Source of the DNA: Kluyvera ascorbata_C
GTDB taxonomy: Bacteria; Pseudomonadota; Gammaproteobacteria; Enterobacterales; Enterobacteriaceae
NCBI RefSeq assembly: GCF_044197065.1
Contig: NZ_JBIQOI010000002.1
Location: 744,001-808,000, forward strand
Direction: 5' to 3'
DNA length: 64,000 bases
Part shown: positions 54,725-63,480 of the stretch, in pieces
Position numbering within the stretch: position 1 is the first letter of the stretch
Layout of the letters: every line of letters begins with the position of its first letter
Notes under the pieces: generated by a model
Seen by the model: only the letters and a program-made list of their open reading frames with translations
What the model was told of the DNA's origin: nothing
Databases searched by the model: none
Translations under genes and position numbers: made by a program

Positions 54725-55726
54725 GTGATCGACCTACGCAGTGATACCGTAACCCGCCCGACGCGCGCCATGCTGGAAGAGATGATGGCCGCGCCGGTCG
54801 GTGATGACGTTTATGGCGACGACCCTACCGTTAACGCCCTTCAACAATACGCCGCCGAGCTGTCTGGTAAAGAGGCGGCGCTTTTCCTGCCTACGGGTAC
54901 CCAGGCCAACCTGGTGGCCCTGCTCAGTCATTGCGAGCGCGGCGAAGAGTATATCGTTGGCCAGGGGGCGCATAACTACCTGTATGAAGCGGGTGGCGCG
55001 GCGGTACTGGGTAGCATTCAGCCGCAGCCTATTGATGCGGCTTCAGACGGTACGCTGCCGCTCGATAAAGTCGCGGCAAAAATCAAAGCCGACGATATCC
55101 ACTTTGCCCGCACCAAACTCCTGAGCATCGAAAACACCCACAACGGTAAAGTACTGCCGCGGGCCTACCTGAAAGACGCATGGGAATTTACCCGCGAGCG
55201 CGGCCTGGCGCTGCACGTGGACGGCGCACGTATCTTTAATGCCCTGGTCAGCTACGGCTGTGAACTGAAAGATATCGCCCAGTACTGCGACTCGTTCACC
55301 ATCTGCCTCTCTAAAGGCCTCGGCACACCGGTCGGTTCACTGCTGGTCGGCAGCCACGACTATATCAACCACGCCAACCGCTGGCGCAAAATGACCGGCG
55401 GCGGTATGCGTCAGGCCGGCATTCTGGCAGCCGCCGGATTGTATGCGCTGAAAAATAACGTCGTGCGCCTGCAGGACGACCACGATAACGCCGCATGGCT
55501 TGCCGAGCAGCTGCGTGAAATTGGCGCAGATGTTATGCGTCACGATACCAATATGCTGTTCGTGCGCGTCGGTGACGCTCAGGCCACCGCGCTTGGCGAG
55601 TTTATGAAAGCACGCGGCGTATTGCTTAATGCCTCGCCTATCGTGCGCCTGGTGACCCATCTGGACGTTAATCGTCAGCAGCTCGAAGACGTTGTTACAC
55701 ACTGGAAAGCCTTTTTAGCCCGTTAA
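54725..55726 (+). CDS. ltaE: Low-specificity L-threonine aldolase
   Basis: PLP-dependent cleavage of L-threonine and L-allo-threonine to glycine and acetaldehyde. It has 333 residues. The start is GTG at 54725 with AAGGAAATGCC upstream. The catalytic lysine is in CLSKGLGTPVGS, and HVDGARIFNA binds PLP. It is 37 bp after poxB and 10 bp before ybjT, so it is probably in a poxB-ltaE-ybjT unit. Confidence 0.96.
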   Translation: MIDLRSDTVTRPTRAMLEEMMAAPVGDDVYGDDPTVNALQQYAAELSGKEAALFLPTGTQANLVALLSHCERGEEYIVGQGAHNYLYEAGGAAVLGSIQPQPIDAASDGTLPLDKVAAKIKADDIHFARTKLLSIENTHNGKVLPRAYLKDAWEFTRERGLALHVDGARIFNALVSYGCELKDIAQYCDSFTICLSKGLGTPVGSLLVGSHDYINHANRWRKMTGGGMRQAGILAAAGLYALKNNVVRLQDDHDNAAWLAEQLREIGADVMRHDTNMLFVRVGDAQATALGEFMKARGVLLNASPIVRLVTHLDVNRQQLEDVVTHWKAFLAR

Positions 55727-55736
55727 GGAGCCTGAC

Positions 55737-57179
55737 GTGCCACGTACTATTCTGGTTTTTGGTGCCAGCGGCTATATCGGCCAGCACCTGGTGTCTGAAT
55801 TAAGCCAGCGCGGGTATACCGTGCGAGCGGTGGCACGTCGCATTGAGCGGCTGCAAAAGCGACAGCTTCCAGGCGTAACCTGCTATTCGGTCGACCTGGA
55901 AAAAACCACCGATGTCGCCCGACTGCTCAACGGCGTCGATACCGTCTACTACCTGGTACACGGTATGGGCGAGAGTAAGGACTTTATTAAACACGAGCGC
56001 CGCGTGGCGGAAAACGTACGCGATGCGCTGCTGATAACCCCGGTAAAACAGCTGATCTTCTTAAGCTCACTACAAGCGCCGGAGCATGAACAGTCACCGC
56101 ATCTGAAGGCCCGTCAGCTCACCGCCGATATTCTGCGCAGCGCGGATGTGCCTGTCAGTGAACTTCGTGCAGGCATCATCGTTGGCGCGGGTTCGGCCGC
56201 TTTTGAAGTGATGCGCGACATGGTCTACAACCTGCCGGTGCTCACCCCACCGCGCTGGGTACGATCACGCACAACGCCTATCGCGCTGGAAAACCTGCTG
56301 TTCTATCTGGTTGAGCTACTGAACCATCCGTCACCTGAGCACCGCGTGTTTGAAGCGGCAGGCCCGGAGGAGTTGACCTATCAGCAGCAGTTTGAACATT
56401 TTATGGCGGTCAGCGGCCGCCATCGTCCGCTGATCCCTATCCCACTGCCCACCAGTTGGATCTCGGTGTGGTTCTTAAACGTGATTACATCCGTGCCGCC
56501 GACGATCGCCAAAGCGCTGATCCAGGGACTAAAGCATGATCTACTGGCCGACGATCGCACGCTGCGGGCGCTGATCCCACAACCGTTGATCCCCTTTGAC
56601 GAAGCGGTGCGCCGCACGCTGGAAGAAGAGAAAAAACTCGCCAACTCCAGCGACTGGGGCTACGACGCGCAGGCCTTTGCCCGCTGGCGACCCGAGTACG
56701 GTTTTTTTGCCAAACAGGCAGGCTTTACGGTTCAGACGTCGGCAAGCCTTTCTGCGCTGTGGCAGGTGGTGAACCGTCTGGGCGGCAAAGAGGGCTATTT
56801 CTTCGGTAACGCGCTGTGGAAAACCCGCGCGGCGATGGACCTGCTGGTAGGACACCGGCTCGCCAAAGGCCGCCCGGAACGGGAAATGCTGCAGGTGGGT
56901 GATGGCGTCGACAGCTGGAAAGTCATCATCGTTGAGCCCGAAAAAGCGCTAACCTTACTGTTCGGCATGAAAGCCCCCGGCCTTGGTCGCCTGAGCTTTA
57001 CCATGGTCGATAAGGGCACGCATCGTGAGCTTGACGTGCGCGCCTGGTGGCATCCCCACGGTATGCCAGGATTACTGTACTGGCTGTTGATGATCCCGGC
57101 GCATCTGTTTATCTTCCGGGGAATGGCGCGGCGTATCACCCGTCTGGCAGAAGAAGCGACAGGAAAAAGTGCGCAATAA
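55737..57179 (+). CDS. ybjT: NAD(P)-binding protein YbjT (SDR-like with DUF2867)
   Basis: Orthologue of E. coli YbjT; the substrate is unknown. It has 480 residues from a GTG start at 55737, with AAGGAG at 55725-55730. An N-terminal Rossmann fold opens with FGASGYIGQHLV near residues 7-18 and continues as an atypical SDR; the C-terminal part corresponds to DUF2867 and ends with a hydrophobic segment (GLLYWLLMIPAHLFIFRG) that may associate with the membrane. It is in an operon with ltaE. Confidence 0.9.
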   Translation: MPRTILVFGASGYIGQHLVSELSQRGYTVRAVARRIERLQKRQLPGVTCYSVDLEKTTDVARLLNGVDTVYYLVHGMGESKDFIKHERRVAENVRDALLITPVKQLIFLSSLQAPEHEQSPHLKARQLTADILRSADVPVSELRAGIIVGAGSAAFEVMRDMVYNLPVLTPPRWVRSRTTPIALENLLFYLVELLNHPSPEHRVFEAAGPEELTYQQQFEHFMAVSGRHRPLIPIPLPTSWISVWFLNVITSVPPTIAKALIQGLKHDLLADDRTLRALIPQPLIPFDEAVRRTLEEEKKLANSSDWGYDAQAFARWRPEYGFFAKQAGFTVQTSASLSALWQVVNRLGGKEGYFFGNALWKTRAAMDLLVGHRLAKGRPEREMLQVGDGVDSWKVIIVEPEKALTLLFGMKAPGLGRLSFTMVDKGTHRELDVRAWWHPHGMPGLLYWLLMIPAHLFIFRGMARRITRLAEEATGKSAQ

Positions 57180-57266
57180 CCCTTTTTCGTCTTAGTTTCC
57201 CATTGCATACGAGTGAAATAAACGGAAGAATGCGCACGAAAAACTTTTTTAACACTGTGGATGATT

Positions 57267-58280
57267 ATGAAGGTACTGGTCACCGGCGCCACCAGCGGGT
57301 TAGGCAGAAACGCGGTTGAATATCTGCGTAGCAGAGGCATCAGCGTCAGAGCGAGCGGTCGCAATGAAGCGATGGGCAAACTGCTGGAGAAAATGGGCGC
57401 GGAGTTCGTCCATGCTGACCTGACCGAGTTGGTTTCCTCCCAGGCCAAAGTGATGCTGGCTGGCGTCGACACACTGTGGCACTGCTCCAGCTTTACTTCG
57501 CCGTGGGGCACCCAGGCCGCCTTCGACTTAGCCAACGTTCGCGCCACCCGCCGTCTGGGCGAATGGGCCGTCGCGTGGGGCGTTCGTAACTTCATTCACA
57601 TCTCTTCGCCGTCGCTATACTTTGATTACCACCACCATCGCGACATTACCGAAGATTTCCGCCCGCACCGTTTCGCCAACGAGTTTGCCCGCAGCAAAGC
57701 GGCCAGCGAAGAGGTGGTCCAACTGCTGGCGCAAGCGAACCCGAATACCCGTTTTACTATTCTTCGTCCGCAGAGCGTCTTTGGGCCGCACGATAAAGTG
57801 TTTATTCCACGTCTGGCGCAGATGATGCACCACTACGGCAGCGTGCTGCTGCCGCGCGGCGGACACGCGATGGTCGATATGACCTACTACGAGAATGCGG
57901 TTCACGCCATGTGGCTCGCCAGCCAACCGCGCTGTGACGACCTGCCTTCCGGTCGCGCCTACAACATCACCAACGGTGAACCGCGCACTCTGCGCAGCAT
58001 CGTAGAGCGTTTGATTGACGAACTGGATATCCCCTGCCGGATCCGTTCAGTGCCTTATCCAATGCTGGACATGATTGCCCGCAGCATGGAACGCTTTGGT
58101 GATAAAAAAGCGAAAGAACCTTCTCTCACCCACTACGGCGTCTCAAAGCTGAACTTCGATTTTACGCTGGATATCAGCCGCGCCCGCGAAGAGCTGGGCT
58201 ATGAGCCTATCGTTTCGCTCGACGACGGTATCGTGCGTACCGCCGCCTGGCTGGAAGATCACGGTAAGCTGCCTCGCTAG
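57267..58280 (+). CDS. ybjS: Extended SDR-family NAD(P)-binding protein YbjS
   Basis: NAD-dependent epimerase/3-beta-HSD-like extended SDR of unknown substrate, 337 residues from the ATG at 57267 (E. coli length); TGG upstream suits this ATG better than the one at 57261. The cofactor motif is TGATSGLGRN at residues 6-15. Where the family has catalytic YxxxK this protein has FARSK, with Phe140 and Lys144; E. coli YbjS appears to read the same from memory. It is convergent with amiD with only 3 bp between stops. It lies 87 bp after ybjT, possibly with its own promoter. Confidence 0.9.
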   Translation: MKVLVTGATSGLGRNAVEYLRSRGISVRASGRNEAMGKLLEKMGAEFVHADLTELVSSQAKVMLAGVDTLWHCSSFTSPWGTQAAFDLANVRATRRLGEWAVAWGVRNFIHISSPSLYFDYHHHRDITEDFRPHRFANEFARSKAASEEVVQLLAQANPNTRFTILRPQSVFGPHDKVFIPRLAQMMHHYGSVLLPRGGHAMVDMTYYENAVHAMWLASQPRCDDLPSGRAYNITNGEPRTLRSIVERLIDELDIPCRIRSVPYPMLDMIARSMERFGDKKAKEPSLTHYGVSKLNFDFTLDISRAREELGYEPIVSLDDGIVRTAAWLEDHGKLPR

Positions 58281-58283
58281 GGT

Positions 58284-59120
58284 TTAGCCCTGACCGTATT
58301 TCTCAAGCAGCGCCTCAGCAATCGCCAGGCTTTCCGCGTCGGCAACGCCGTCATAGCGCGTCGGGCGGAAGTGCATCTGGAAGGCGGCAATCACCCTGAT
58401 TTGCTGCATTCTGGTCATCCCCGGTTTCACCTCGTAACCATATCGCGCCAACAGGTCGAGCAGATTGCTGGTCGCCACCGGCGCGTTAGGTGAACGCCCG
58501 TTCAGGTAGAATGCCACCCGATGCTCATCCGGCCAGGCGCCAATCCCCTGCTGCGCCAGCGACTTCCAGGGGAACAGTGGCCCCGGATCGTCTTTACGCT
58601 GCGGCGCAATGTCCGAGTGAGCAACCACGTTTTGCGGCTCAATGTTGTAGCGCTTGATAATGTCTTTCGCCAGCGGCACCAGCGCCTGGATCTGCGCGGG
58701 TTCAAACGGCGTAAAGAACTTCGCGCCATCGGCTTTCTGCCAGCCGCGGTTCTCAAGCTCAATGCCGATAGAAGTATCGTTGATGCGCGTTGCGCCGCGC
58801 CAGAAGCTGATGCCCGCATGCCAGGCAAGCTTCGACTCCGGTACCAGTTGCCAGATTTTCGGCTTGCCGTGCAGCAGCGGCGGTACCGCCGGAATGAGGT
58901 AATGCACGCTCACCTGCTGGCCAACTAACGTCGCGAGGGAGACGTCGAAATCATCCGCCGTGTAGTGAATCACCAGTTCTTTAACGCGCGGATACGCCTG
59001 TGGCGATGACTGGCTGGTATCCAGCACATAGTCCTGCTTTTCAATAACGGCCTTTTTGTCTTCCCCGGCACACCCCGCCAGCACCATCGCCAGCATTACC
59101 ACGGTGAGTAAGCGTTTCAT
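58284..59120 (-). CDS. amiD: N-acetylmuramoyl-L-alanine amidase AmiD (lipoprotein)
   Basis: Outer-membrane lipoprotein that cleaves the amide between MurNAc and L-Ala, including anhydro-muropeptides. It has 278 residues. The lipobox is LAG|C with Cys17. The amidase_2 zinc site is visible in VIHYTADD (first His) and AHSDIAPQRKDDPGP (last His and Asp); a C-terminal peptidoglycan-binding helical domain follows. Its start overlaps the ybjQ end by 4 bp (ATGA). Confidence 0.95.
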   Translation of the reverse strand: MKRLLTVVMLAMVLAGCAGEDKKAVIEKQDYVLDTSQSSPQAYPRVKELVIHYTADDFDVSLATLVGQQVSVHYLIPAVPPLLHGKPKIWQLVPESKLAWHAGISFWRGATRINDTSIGIELENRGWQKADGAKFFTPFEPAQIQALVPLAKDIIKRYNIEPQNVVAHSDIAPQRKDDPGPLFPWKSLAQQGIGAWPDEHRVAFYLNGRSPNAPVATSNLLDLLARYGYEVKPGMTRMQQIRVIAAFQMHFRPTRYDGVADAESLAIAEALLEKYGQG

Positions 59121-59440
59121 CGGCGCGTTTTAACCGCCGTACCGCTCACGCTCACCATTAGCATGCTGCTGTCTTTGCCGACGGTTTCATAATCGATATC
59201 AATCCCGACAACCGCATCGGCCCCCAGCGCTTTGGCCTGCTCTCCCATCTCCTTGAACGCAATTTCGCGCGCCGCGCGCAGCTCTTTTTCATAAGCACCG
59301 GAACGGCCGCCGACAATGTCGCGAATACCGGCAAAAAAATCGCGGAAAATATTGGCCCCTAAAATTGCCTCGCCCGTGACCACGCCGCAGTATTCAGTAA
59401 TCGGCTGCCCTTCGAGGGTGGGGGTCGTAGAAAATTGCAT
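59117..59440 (-). CDS. ybjQ: YbjQ, UPF0145 (DUF74) family protein
   Basis: A 107-residue protein of the heavy-metal-binding-like UPF0145 family, with unknown function; structures of relatives are small pentamers. Family motifs are EYCGVVTGEAILGANIFRD and the C-terminal ALGADAVVGIDIDYE. It is translationally coupled to amiD, which suggests shared expression only. Confidence 0.93.
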   Translation of the reverse strand: MQFSTTPTLEGQPITEYCGVVTGEAILGANIFRDFFAGIRDIVGGRSGAYEKELRAAREIAFKEMGEQAKALGADAVVGIDIDYETVGKDSSMLMVSVSGTAVKTRR

Positions 59441-59610
59441 GGACTGCTCCTTCTTTAACGTTCAATGCCTTAGCTCTCTGCGCTAAACGCATTATCGGAC
59501 CGATACGCTATGCTTGAAAAGGGAATACTCCATTATCGTATACATAAATCGCGCCCGCTGCATGGCGGCATATGGGCGATGAATGTTGAGACAGCTAACA
59601 AGGAATCACT

Positions 59611-60126
59611 ATGCGTTACACCAACCTTGCACTTCTTCTTCCCGCAGCGCTACTGCTGAGCGCCTGTACCACCGTGACGCCGGCCTATAAAGATACCGGA
59701 ACTCGTATGGGACAGTGCGTGGAAGGCGGCCCGGACGCCGTGGCGCAGAAGTTTTACGACGCACAAAAACAGCAACGTAGCACCGACTTTACCGCCCTTC
59801 GCCCTTACCTGAGCGACGGTCTGGCAAAACTACTGAGCGACAGCAGCCAGGACCCAGACAAACGTTCGCTGCTGCAATCGAACCTGTTCTCCAGCAGCGC
59901 GGGCACGCCTGATAGCGCCGATGTTGCCAGCGCGTCGACCATCCCGAATACCGATGCCCGCAATATCCCACTGCGCGTTGAGTTAAAACAGGGTACCCAG
60001 AGCTGGAAAGATGAAGTGCTGATGATCCGCGAAGGCAACTGTTGGGCCGTTGATGACGTGCGCTACCTTGGCAACAATACCCACGCACCGGCAGGCACAT
60101 TGCGCCAATCTCTTGAAAAACGTTAA
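59611..60126 (+). CDS. ybjP: Lipoprotein YbjP
   Basis: A 171-residue predicted lipoprotein, orthologue of E. coli YbjP, function unknown. The signal peptide ends with the lipobox LLSA|C at Cys19, followed by TTVTP, so it should be sorted to the outer membrane because residue +2 is not Asp. The mature part is small and soluble. ATG at 59611 has AAGGAA upstream. It precedes the art operon with its own terminator. Confidence 0.92.
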   Translation: MRYTNLALLLPAALLLSACTTVTPAYKDTGTRMGQCVEGGPDAVAQKFYDAQKQQRSTDFTALRPYLSDGLAKLLSDSSQDPDKRSLLQSNLFSSSAGTPDSADVASASTIPNTDARNIPLRVELKQGTQSWKDEVLMIREGNCWAVDDVRYLGNNTHAPAGTLRQSLEKR

Positions 60127-60166
60127 TAAATTGTAACGTAATTCTGTCAAATGCCTTATTCCGGCA

Positions 60167-60201
60167 AAATGTCTGGCATTCCTCCTGGAATGCCGACATT
60201 T
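60167..60201 (+). terminator. Hairpin after ybjP
   Basis: A long stem: AAATGTC pairs with GACATTT and GGCATTCC with GGAATGCC, with one bulged T and a TCCT loop. TTTATA follows, a weak U tract. Confidence 0.7.
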
Positions 60202-60283
60202 ATACCCCTCGCCCACCCCGACCGTTATTTTGTGCTAACTTTAAAAGAAAAGTTGGTTTATATTTAAGTTTTAACGCACAAAT

Positions 60284-60301
60284 ATTGCATAACTATTCTG
60301 T
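60284..60301 (+). promoter_or_regulatory. Candidate ARG box upstream of artP
   Basis: TGCAT-AACT-ATTCT fits eight of ten fixed positions of the ArgR half-box TGAAT-N4-ATTCA. The adjoining 18-mer with 3-base spacing is weak, so confidence is limited. Confidence 0.45.
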
Positions 60302-60437
60302 CAAAGGTACTATTTGCGGCCTCAATTGCTGATAATTCTCTATGGGCTGATACCTTCAGCGGAGAAATCCAACAACGACAGCAGAGCATGCACCTGGCCT
60401 TTCCAGGGCGAGAACAACACATTCGTGACGGGTATCA

Positions 60438-61166
60438 ATGAGCATTAAATTAGACGGCATTAACTGCTTTTATGGCGCGCATCAGGCGCTGTTCGACATC
60501 ACGCTGCAATGCCCTGAGGGCGAAACGCTGGTACTGCTTGGCCCGAGCGGCGCAGGTAAAAGCTCACTCCTGCGCGTGCTGAATCTGCTGGAAATGCCGA
60601 AATCCGGTACTCTGGCGATTGCGGGTAACCACTTCGATTTTGCTAAGACCCCGTCAGACAAAGCCATTCGCGAACTGCGTCAAAACGTCGGCATGGTCTT
60701 CCAGCAGTACAATCTCTGGCCTCACCTGACGGTGGTGCAAAACCTGATTGAAGCACCGTGCCGCGTGCTGGGCTTGAGCAAAGACCAGGCGATGGCGCGT
60801 GCGGAAAAACTGCTGGAGCGTTTACGCCTCAAGCCGTTCAGCGATCGCTATCCGCTGCACCTTTCCGGCGGCCAGCAGCAGCGCGTTGCCATTGCGCGTG
60901 CGCTAATGATGGAACCGCAGGTTCTGCTGTTTGATGAACCGACCGCCGCCCTTGACCCGGAAATCACCGCCCAGATAGTCAGCATCATTCATGAACTGGC
61001 TGAAACCAACATTACCCAGGTTATCGTCACCCACGAAGTGGAAGTGGCGCGTAAAACGGCCAGCCGCGTGGTGTACATGGAAAACGGTTATATCGTCGAA
61101 CAAGGCGATGCAAGCTGCTTTAACAGCCCACAGACTGATGCATTTAGAAGTTATCTTTCTCACTGA
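60438..61166 (+). CDS. artP: Arginine ABC transporter ATP-binding protein ArtP
   Basis: ATPase of the periplasmic arginine uptake system ArtPQM with binding proteins ArtI and ArtJ. It has 242 residues. Walker A GPSGAGKSS is at about residues 34-42, the signature is LSGGQQQRVAIARAL and Walker B is VLLFDEPTAALD. It is the first gene of artPIQM, with artI 17 bp downstream. Confidence 0.97.
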   Translation: MSIKLDGINCFYGAHQALFDITLQCPEGETLVLLGPSGAGKSSLLRVLNLLEMPKSGTLAIAGNHFDFAKTPSDKAIRELRQNVGMVFQQYNLWPHLTVVQNLIEAPCRVLGLSKDQAMARAEKLLERLRLKPFSDRYPLHLSGGQQQRVAIARALMMEPQVLLFDEPTAALDPEITAQIVSIIHELAETNITQVIVTHEVEVARKTASRVVYMENGYIVEQGDASCFNSPQTDAFRSYLSH

Positions 61167-61183
61167 GATTCAGGACAATGACG

Positions 61184-61915
61184 ATGAAAAAAGTACTGAT
61201 TGCCGCGCTGCTTGCTAGCGTCAGCCTCTCCGCTGCCGCCGCTCAAACTATCCGTTTCGCGACCGAAGCTTCTTACCCTCCGTTTGAATCCATGGATGCC
61301 AACAATAAGATCGTCGGCTTCGATGTGGATCTCGCTAACGCCCTGTGTAAAGAGATCGACGCGACCTGTACTTTCAGCAACCAGTCTTTCGATAGCCTGA
61401 TCCCAAGCCTGAAATTCCGTCGTATTGACGCCGTCATGGCCGGTATGGATATCACCCCTGAGCGTGAAAAGCAGGTGCTGTTCACCACTCCGTACTACGA
61501 CAACTCCGCGTTATTCGTCGGCGTGAAGGGTAAATTCACCGGCATTGACCAGCTGAAAGGCAAAAAAGTCGGCGTGCAGAACGGCACCACGCACCAGAAA
61601 TTCATCATGGATAAACATCCAGAAATCACTACCGTCCCTTACGATAGCTATCAGAACGCCAAGCTGGATCTGCAAAACGGGCGTATTGATGCGGTGTTTG
61701 GTGACACCGCCGTCGTCACCGAATGGCTGAAAGCCAACGACAAGCTGGCCGCCGTCGGCGATAAAGTGACCGATAAAGGCTACTTCGGCACAGGTCTGGG
61801 CATTGCGGTCCGTCAGGGCAACACCGAGCTGCAGCAGAAATTCAACGCTGCGCTGGAAAAAGTGAAGAAAGATGGCACTTACGAAACCATCTACGCTAAA
61901 TGGTTCCAGAAGTAA
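61184..61915 (+). CDS. artI: Arginine-binding periplasmic protein ArtI
   Basis: Periplasmic binding protein of the art system. It has 243 residues from the ATG at 61184, which has AGGA 8 bases upstream; the ATG at 61178 is too near it. A Sec signal peptide (MKKVLIAALLASVSLSAAAA) precedes QTIRFATEASYPPFE. The SBP_bac_3 fold is clear, with ligand-contact stretches SYPPFESMDANN and GVQNGTTHQKF. Confidence 0.96.
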   Translation: MKKVLIAALLASVSLSAAAAQTIRFATEASYPPFESMDANNKIVGFDVDLANALCKEIDATCTFSNQSFDSLIPSLKFRRIDAVMAGMDITPEREKQVLFTTPYYDNSALFVGVKGKFTGIDQLKGKKVGVQNGTTHQKFIMDKHPEITTVPYDSYQNAKLDLQNGRIDAVFGDTAVVTEWLKANDKLAAVGDKVTDKGYFGTGLGIAVRQGNTELQQKFNAALEKVKKDGTYETIYAKWFQK

Positions 61916-61921
61916 GACTTG

Positions 61922-62638
61922 ATGAACGAAATGTTTCCTTTAGCAAGCGCCGCCGGCATGACCGTCGGCCTTGCCGTTTGTGCACTGATAATCGGCCTCG
62001 CGCTGGCGATGTTCTTTGCGGTATGGGAGTCAGTGAAATGGCGCCCTATCGCATGGCTCGGCTCTGCGCTGGTTACCGTGCTGCGCGGCCTGCCGGAAAT
62101 TCTGGTGGTGCTGTTTATCTACTTCGGCTCTTCTCAGCTGCTGTTAACGCTGTCCGACGGTTTTACTATCAACCTCGGCTTCGTACAGATCCCCGTGCAG
62201 ATGCAGATCGAAAACTTCGACGTCAGCCCGTTCCTGTGCGGCGTGATTGCCCTCTCCCTGCTCTATTCCGCCTACGCTTCGCAGACCCTGCGCGGCGCGC
62301 TGAAAGCGGTGCCAGCGGGTCAGTGGGAGTCCGGCCAGGCGCTGGGGATGTCGAAAAGCGCTATCTTCTTCCGTCTGGTGATGCCGCAGATGTGGCGTCA
62401 CGCGCTGCCGGGTCTTGGCAACCAGTGGCTGGTGCTGCTGAAAGATACCGCGCTGGTCTCGCTGATTAGCGTGAACGATCTGATGCTGCAAACCAAGAGT
62501 ATCGCCACCCGCACCCAGGAGCCGTTTACCTGGTATATCGTGGCGGCGGCTATCTATCTGGTGATAACCCTCCTCAGCCAGTACATTCTCAAACGCATTG
62601 ACCTGCGTACCACTCGCTTTGAACGGAGACCAGGCTGA
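61922..62638 (+). CDS. artQ: Arginine ABC transporter permease ArtQ
   Basis: Inner-membrane permease of the arginine importer, 238 residues from the ATG at 61922 (a TTG at 61919 is in frame but not used in E. coli). Five hydrophobic helices and the ABC permease EAA loop with the GQWESGQALGMSKSAIF motif. It overlaps artM by one base. Confidence 0.96.
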   Translation: MNEMFPLASAAGMTVGLAVCALIIGLALAMFFAVWESVKWRPIAWLGSALVTVLRGLPEILVVLFIYFGSSQLLLTLSDGFTINLGFVQIPVQMQIENFDVSPFLCGVIALSLLYSAYASQTLRGALKAVPAGQWESGQALGMSKSAIFFRLVMPQMWRHALPGLGNQWLVLLKDTALVSLISVNDLMLQTKSIATRTQEPFTWYIVAAAIYLVITLLSQYILKRIDLRTTRFERRPG

Positions 62639-63306
62639 TGCTCGAGTATTTACCGGAACTGATGAAAGGGCTGCACACCAGCCTGACGCTGACCGTGGCC
62701 TCCATCGTGGTGGCGCTGGTGCTGGCGCTGATTTTCACCATCATCCTGACGCTGAAAACGCCGGTGCTGGTGTGGCTGGTTCGCGGCTACATTACGCTGT
62801 TCACCGGTACGCCGCTGCTGGTGCAGATCTTCCTCATTTACTACGGTCCGGGCCAGTTCCCGACGCTGCAGAACTACCCGGTGCTGTGGCACCTGCTCTC
62901 TGAGCCGTGGCTGTGCGCCCTGATAGCCCTGTCGCTGAACAGTGCGGCCTACACCACCCAACTGTTCTACGGGGCGATTCGCGCGATTCCGGAAGGTCAG
63001 TGGCAGTCCTGTAATGCGCTGGGGATGAGTAAGAAAGATACGCTGGCAATTTTGCTGCCCTACGCGTTTAAACGCGCGCTCTCTTCCTACTCTAACGAAG
63101 TGGTGCTGGTGTTTAAGAGTACGTCTCTCGCCTATACCATCACGCTGATGGAAGTGATGGGCCACGGCCAGCTGCTCTACGGGCGCACCTACGATGTAAT
63201 GGTCTTTGGCGCTGCCGGACTGGTTTATCTGGTCGTTAACGGCCTGCTGACGCTGATGATGCGTTTAATCGAGCGCAAAGCGTTGGCCTTCGAGCACCGC
63301 GACTAG
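62638..63306 (+). CDS. artM: Arginine ABC transporter permease ArtM
   Basis: Second permease, 222 residues, heterodimer partner of ArtQ, with five hydrophobic helices and the EAA-type loop GQWQSCNALGMSKKDTL. The ATG at 62638-62640 overlaps the artQ TGA, so translation is coupled. It ends the artPIQM unit at a terminator. Confidence 0.96.
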   Translation: MLEYLPELMKGLHTSLTLTVASIVVALVLALIFTIILTLKTPVLVWLVRGYITLFTGTPLLVQIFLIYYGPGQFPTLQNYPVLWHLLSEPWLCALIALSLNSAAYTTQLFYGAIRAIPEGQWQSCNALGMSKKDTLAILLPYAFKRALSSYSNEVVLVFKSTSLAYTITLMEVMGHGQLLYGRTYDVMVFGAAGLVYLVVNGLLTLMMRLIERKALAFEHRD

Positions 63307-63330
63307 TTTCTGCATAAACTGCGTTCGTGA

Positions 63331-63366
63331 AAACGGATAAGCCATTGGCCTGTCCGTTTTTTTTTG
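63331..63366 (+). terminator. Terminator after artM
   Basis: Stem AAACGGA/TCCGTTT with an inner GCCA/TGGC helix, followed by a T9 run. It separates artPIQM from artJ. Confidence 0.85.
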
Positions 63367-63372
63367 CCACTA

Positions 63373-63411
63373 ATAAAATATTTAATCAAATATATTGCAT
63401 ATAAATTCACA
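63373..63411 (+). promoter_or_regulatory. Tandem ARG boxes upstream of artJ
   Basis: A strong box TGCAT-ATAA-ATTCA (18-mer 63394-63411, nine of ten fixed positions) is preceded, after the standard 3-base spacer, by a weaker box at 63373-63390. This paired layout is the ArgR hexamer target; artJ is strongly repressed by ArgR-arginine in E. coli. Confidence 0.75.
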
Positions 63412-63480
63412 TAGTGGCATTGTAGCTCCATGCCACACGCAGGGCAGCACCCAATAAGCGAGACAGACAGGAGCTCATCC

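Larger units (their letters stand above)
60127..60437. other. Intergenic region ybjP-artP
   Basis: 311 bp. It contains the ybjP hairpin, an AT-rich centre with a possible ARG box, and the artP leader. I see no gene. Confidence 0.65.
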
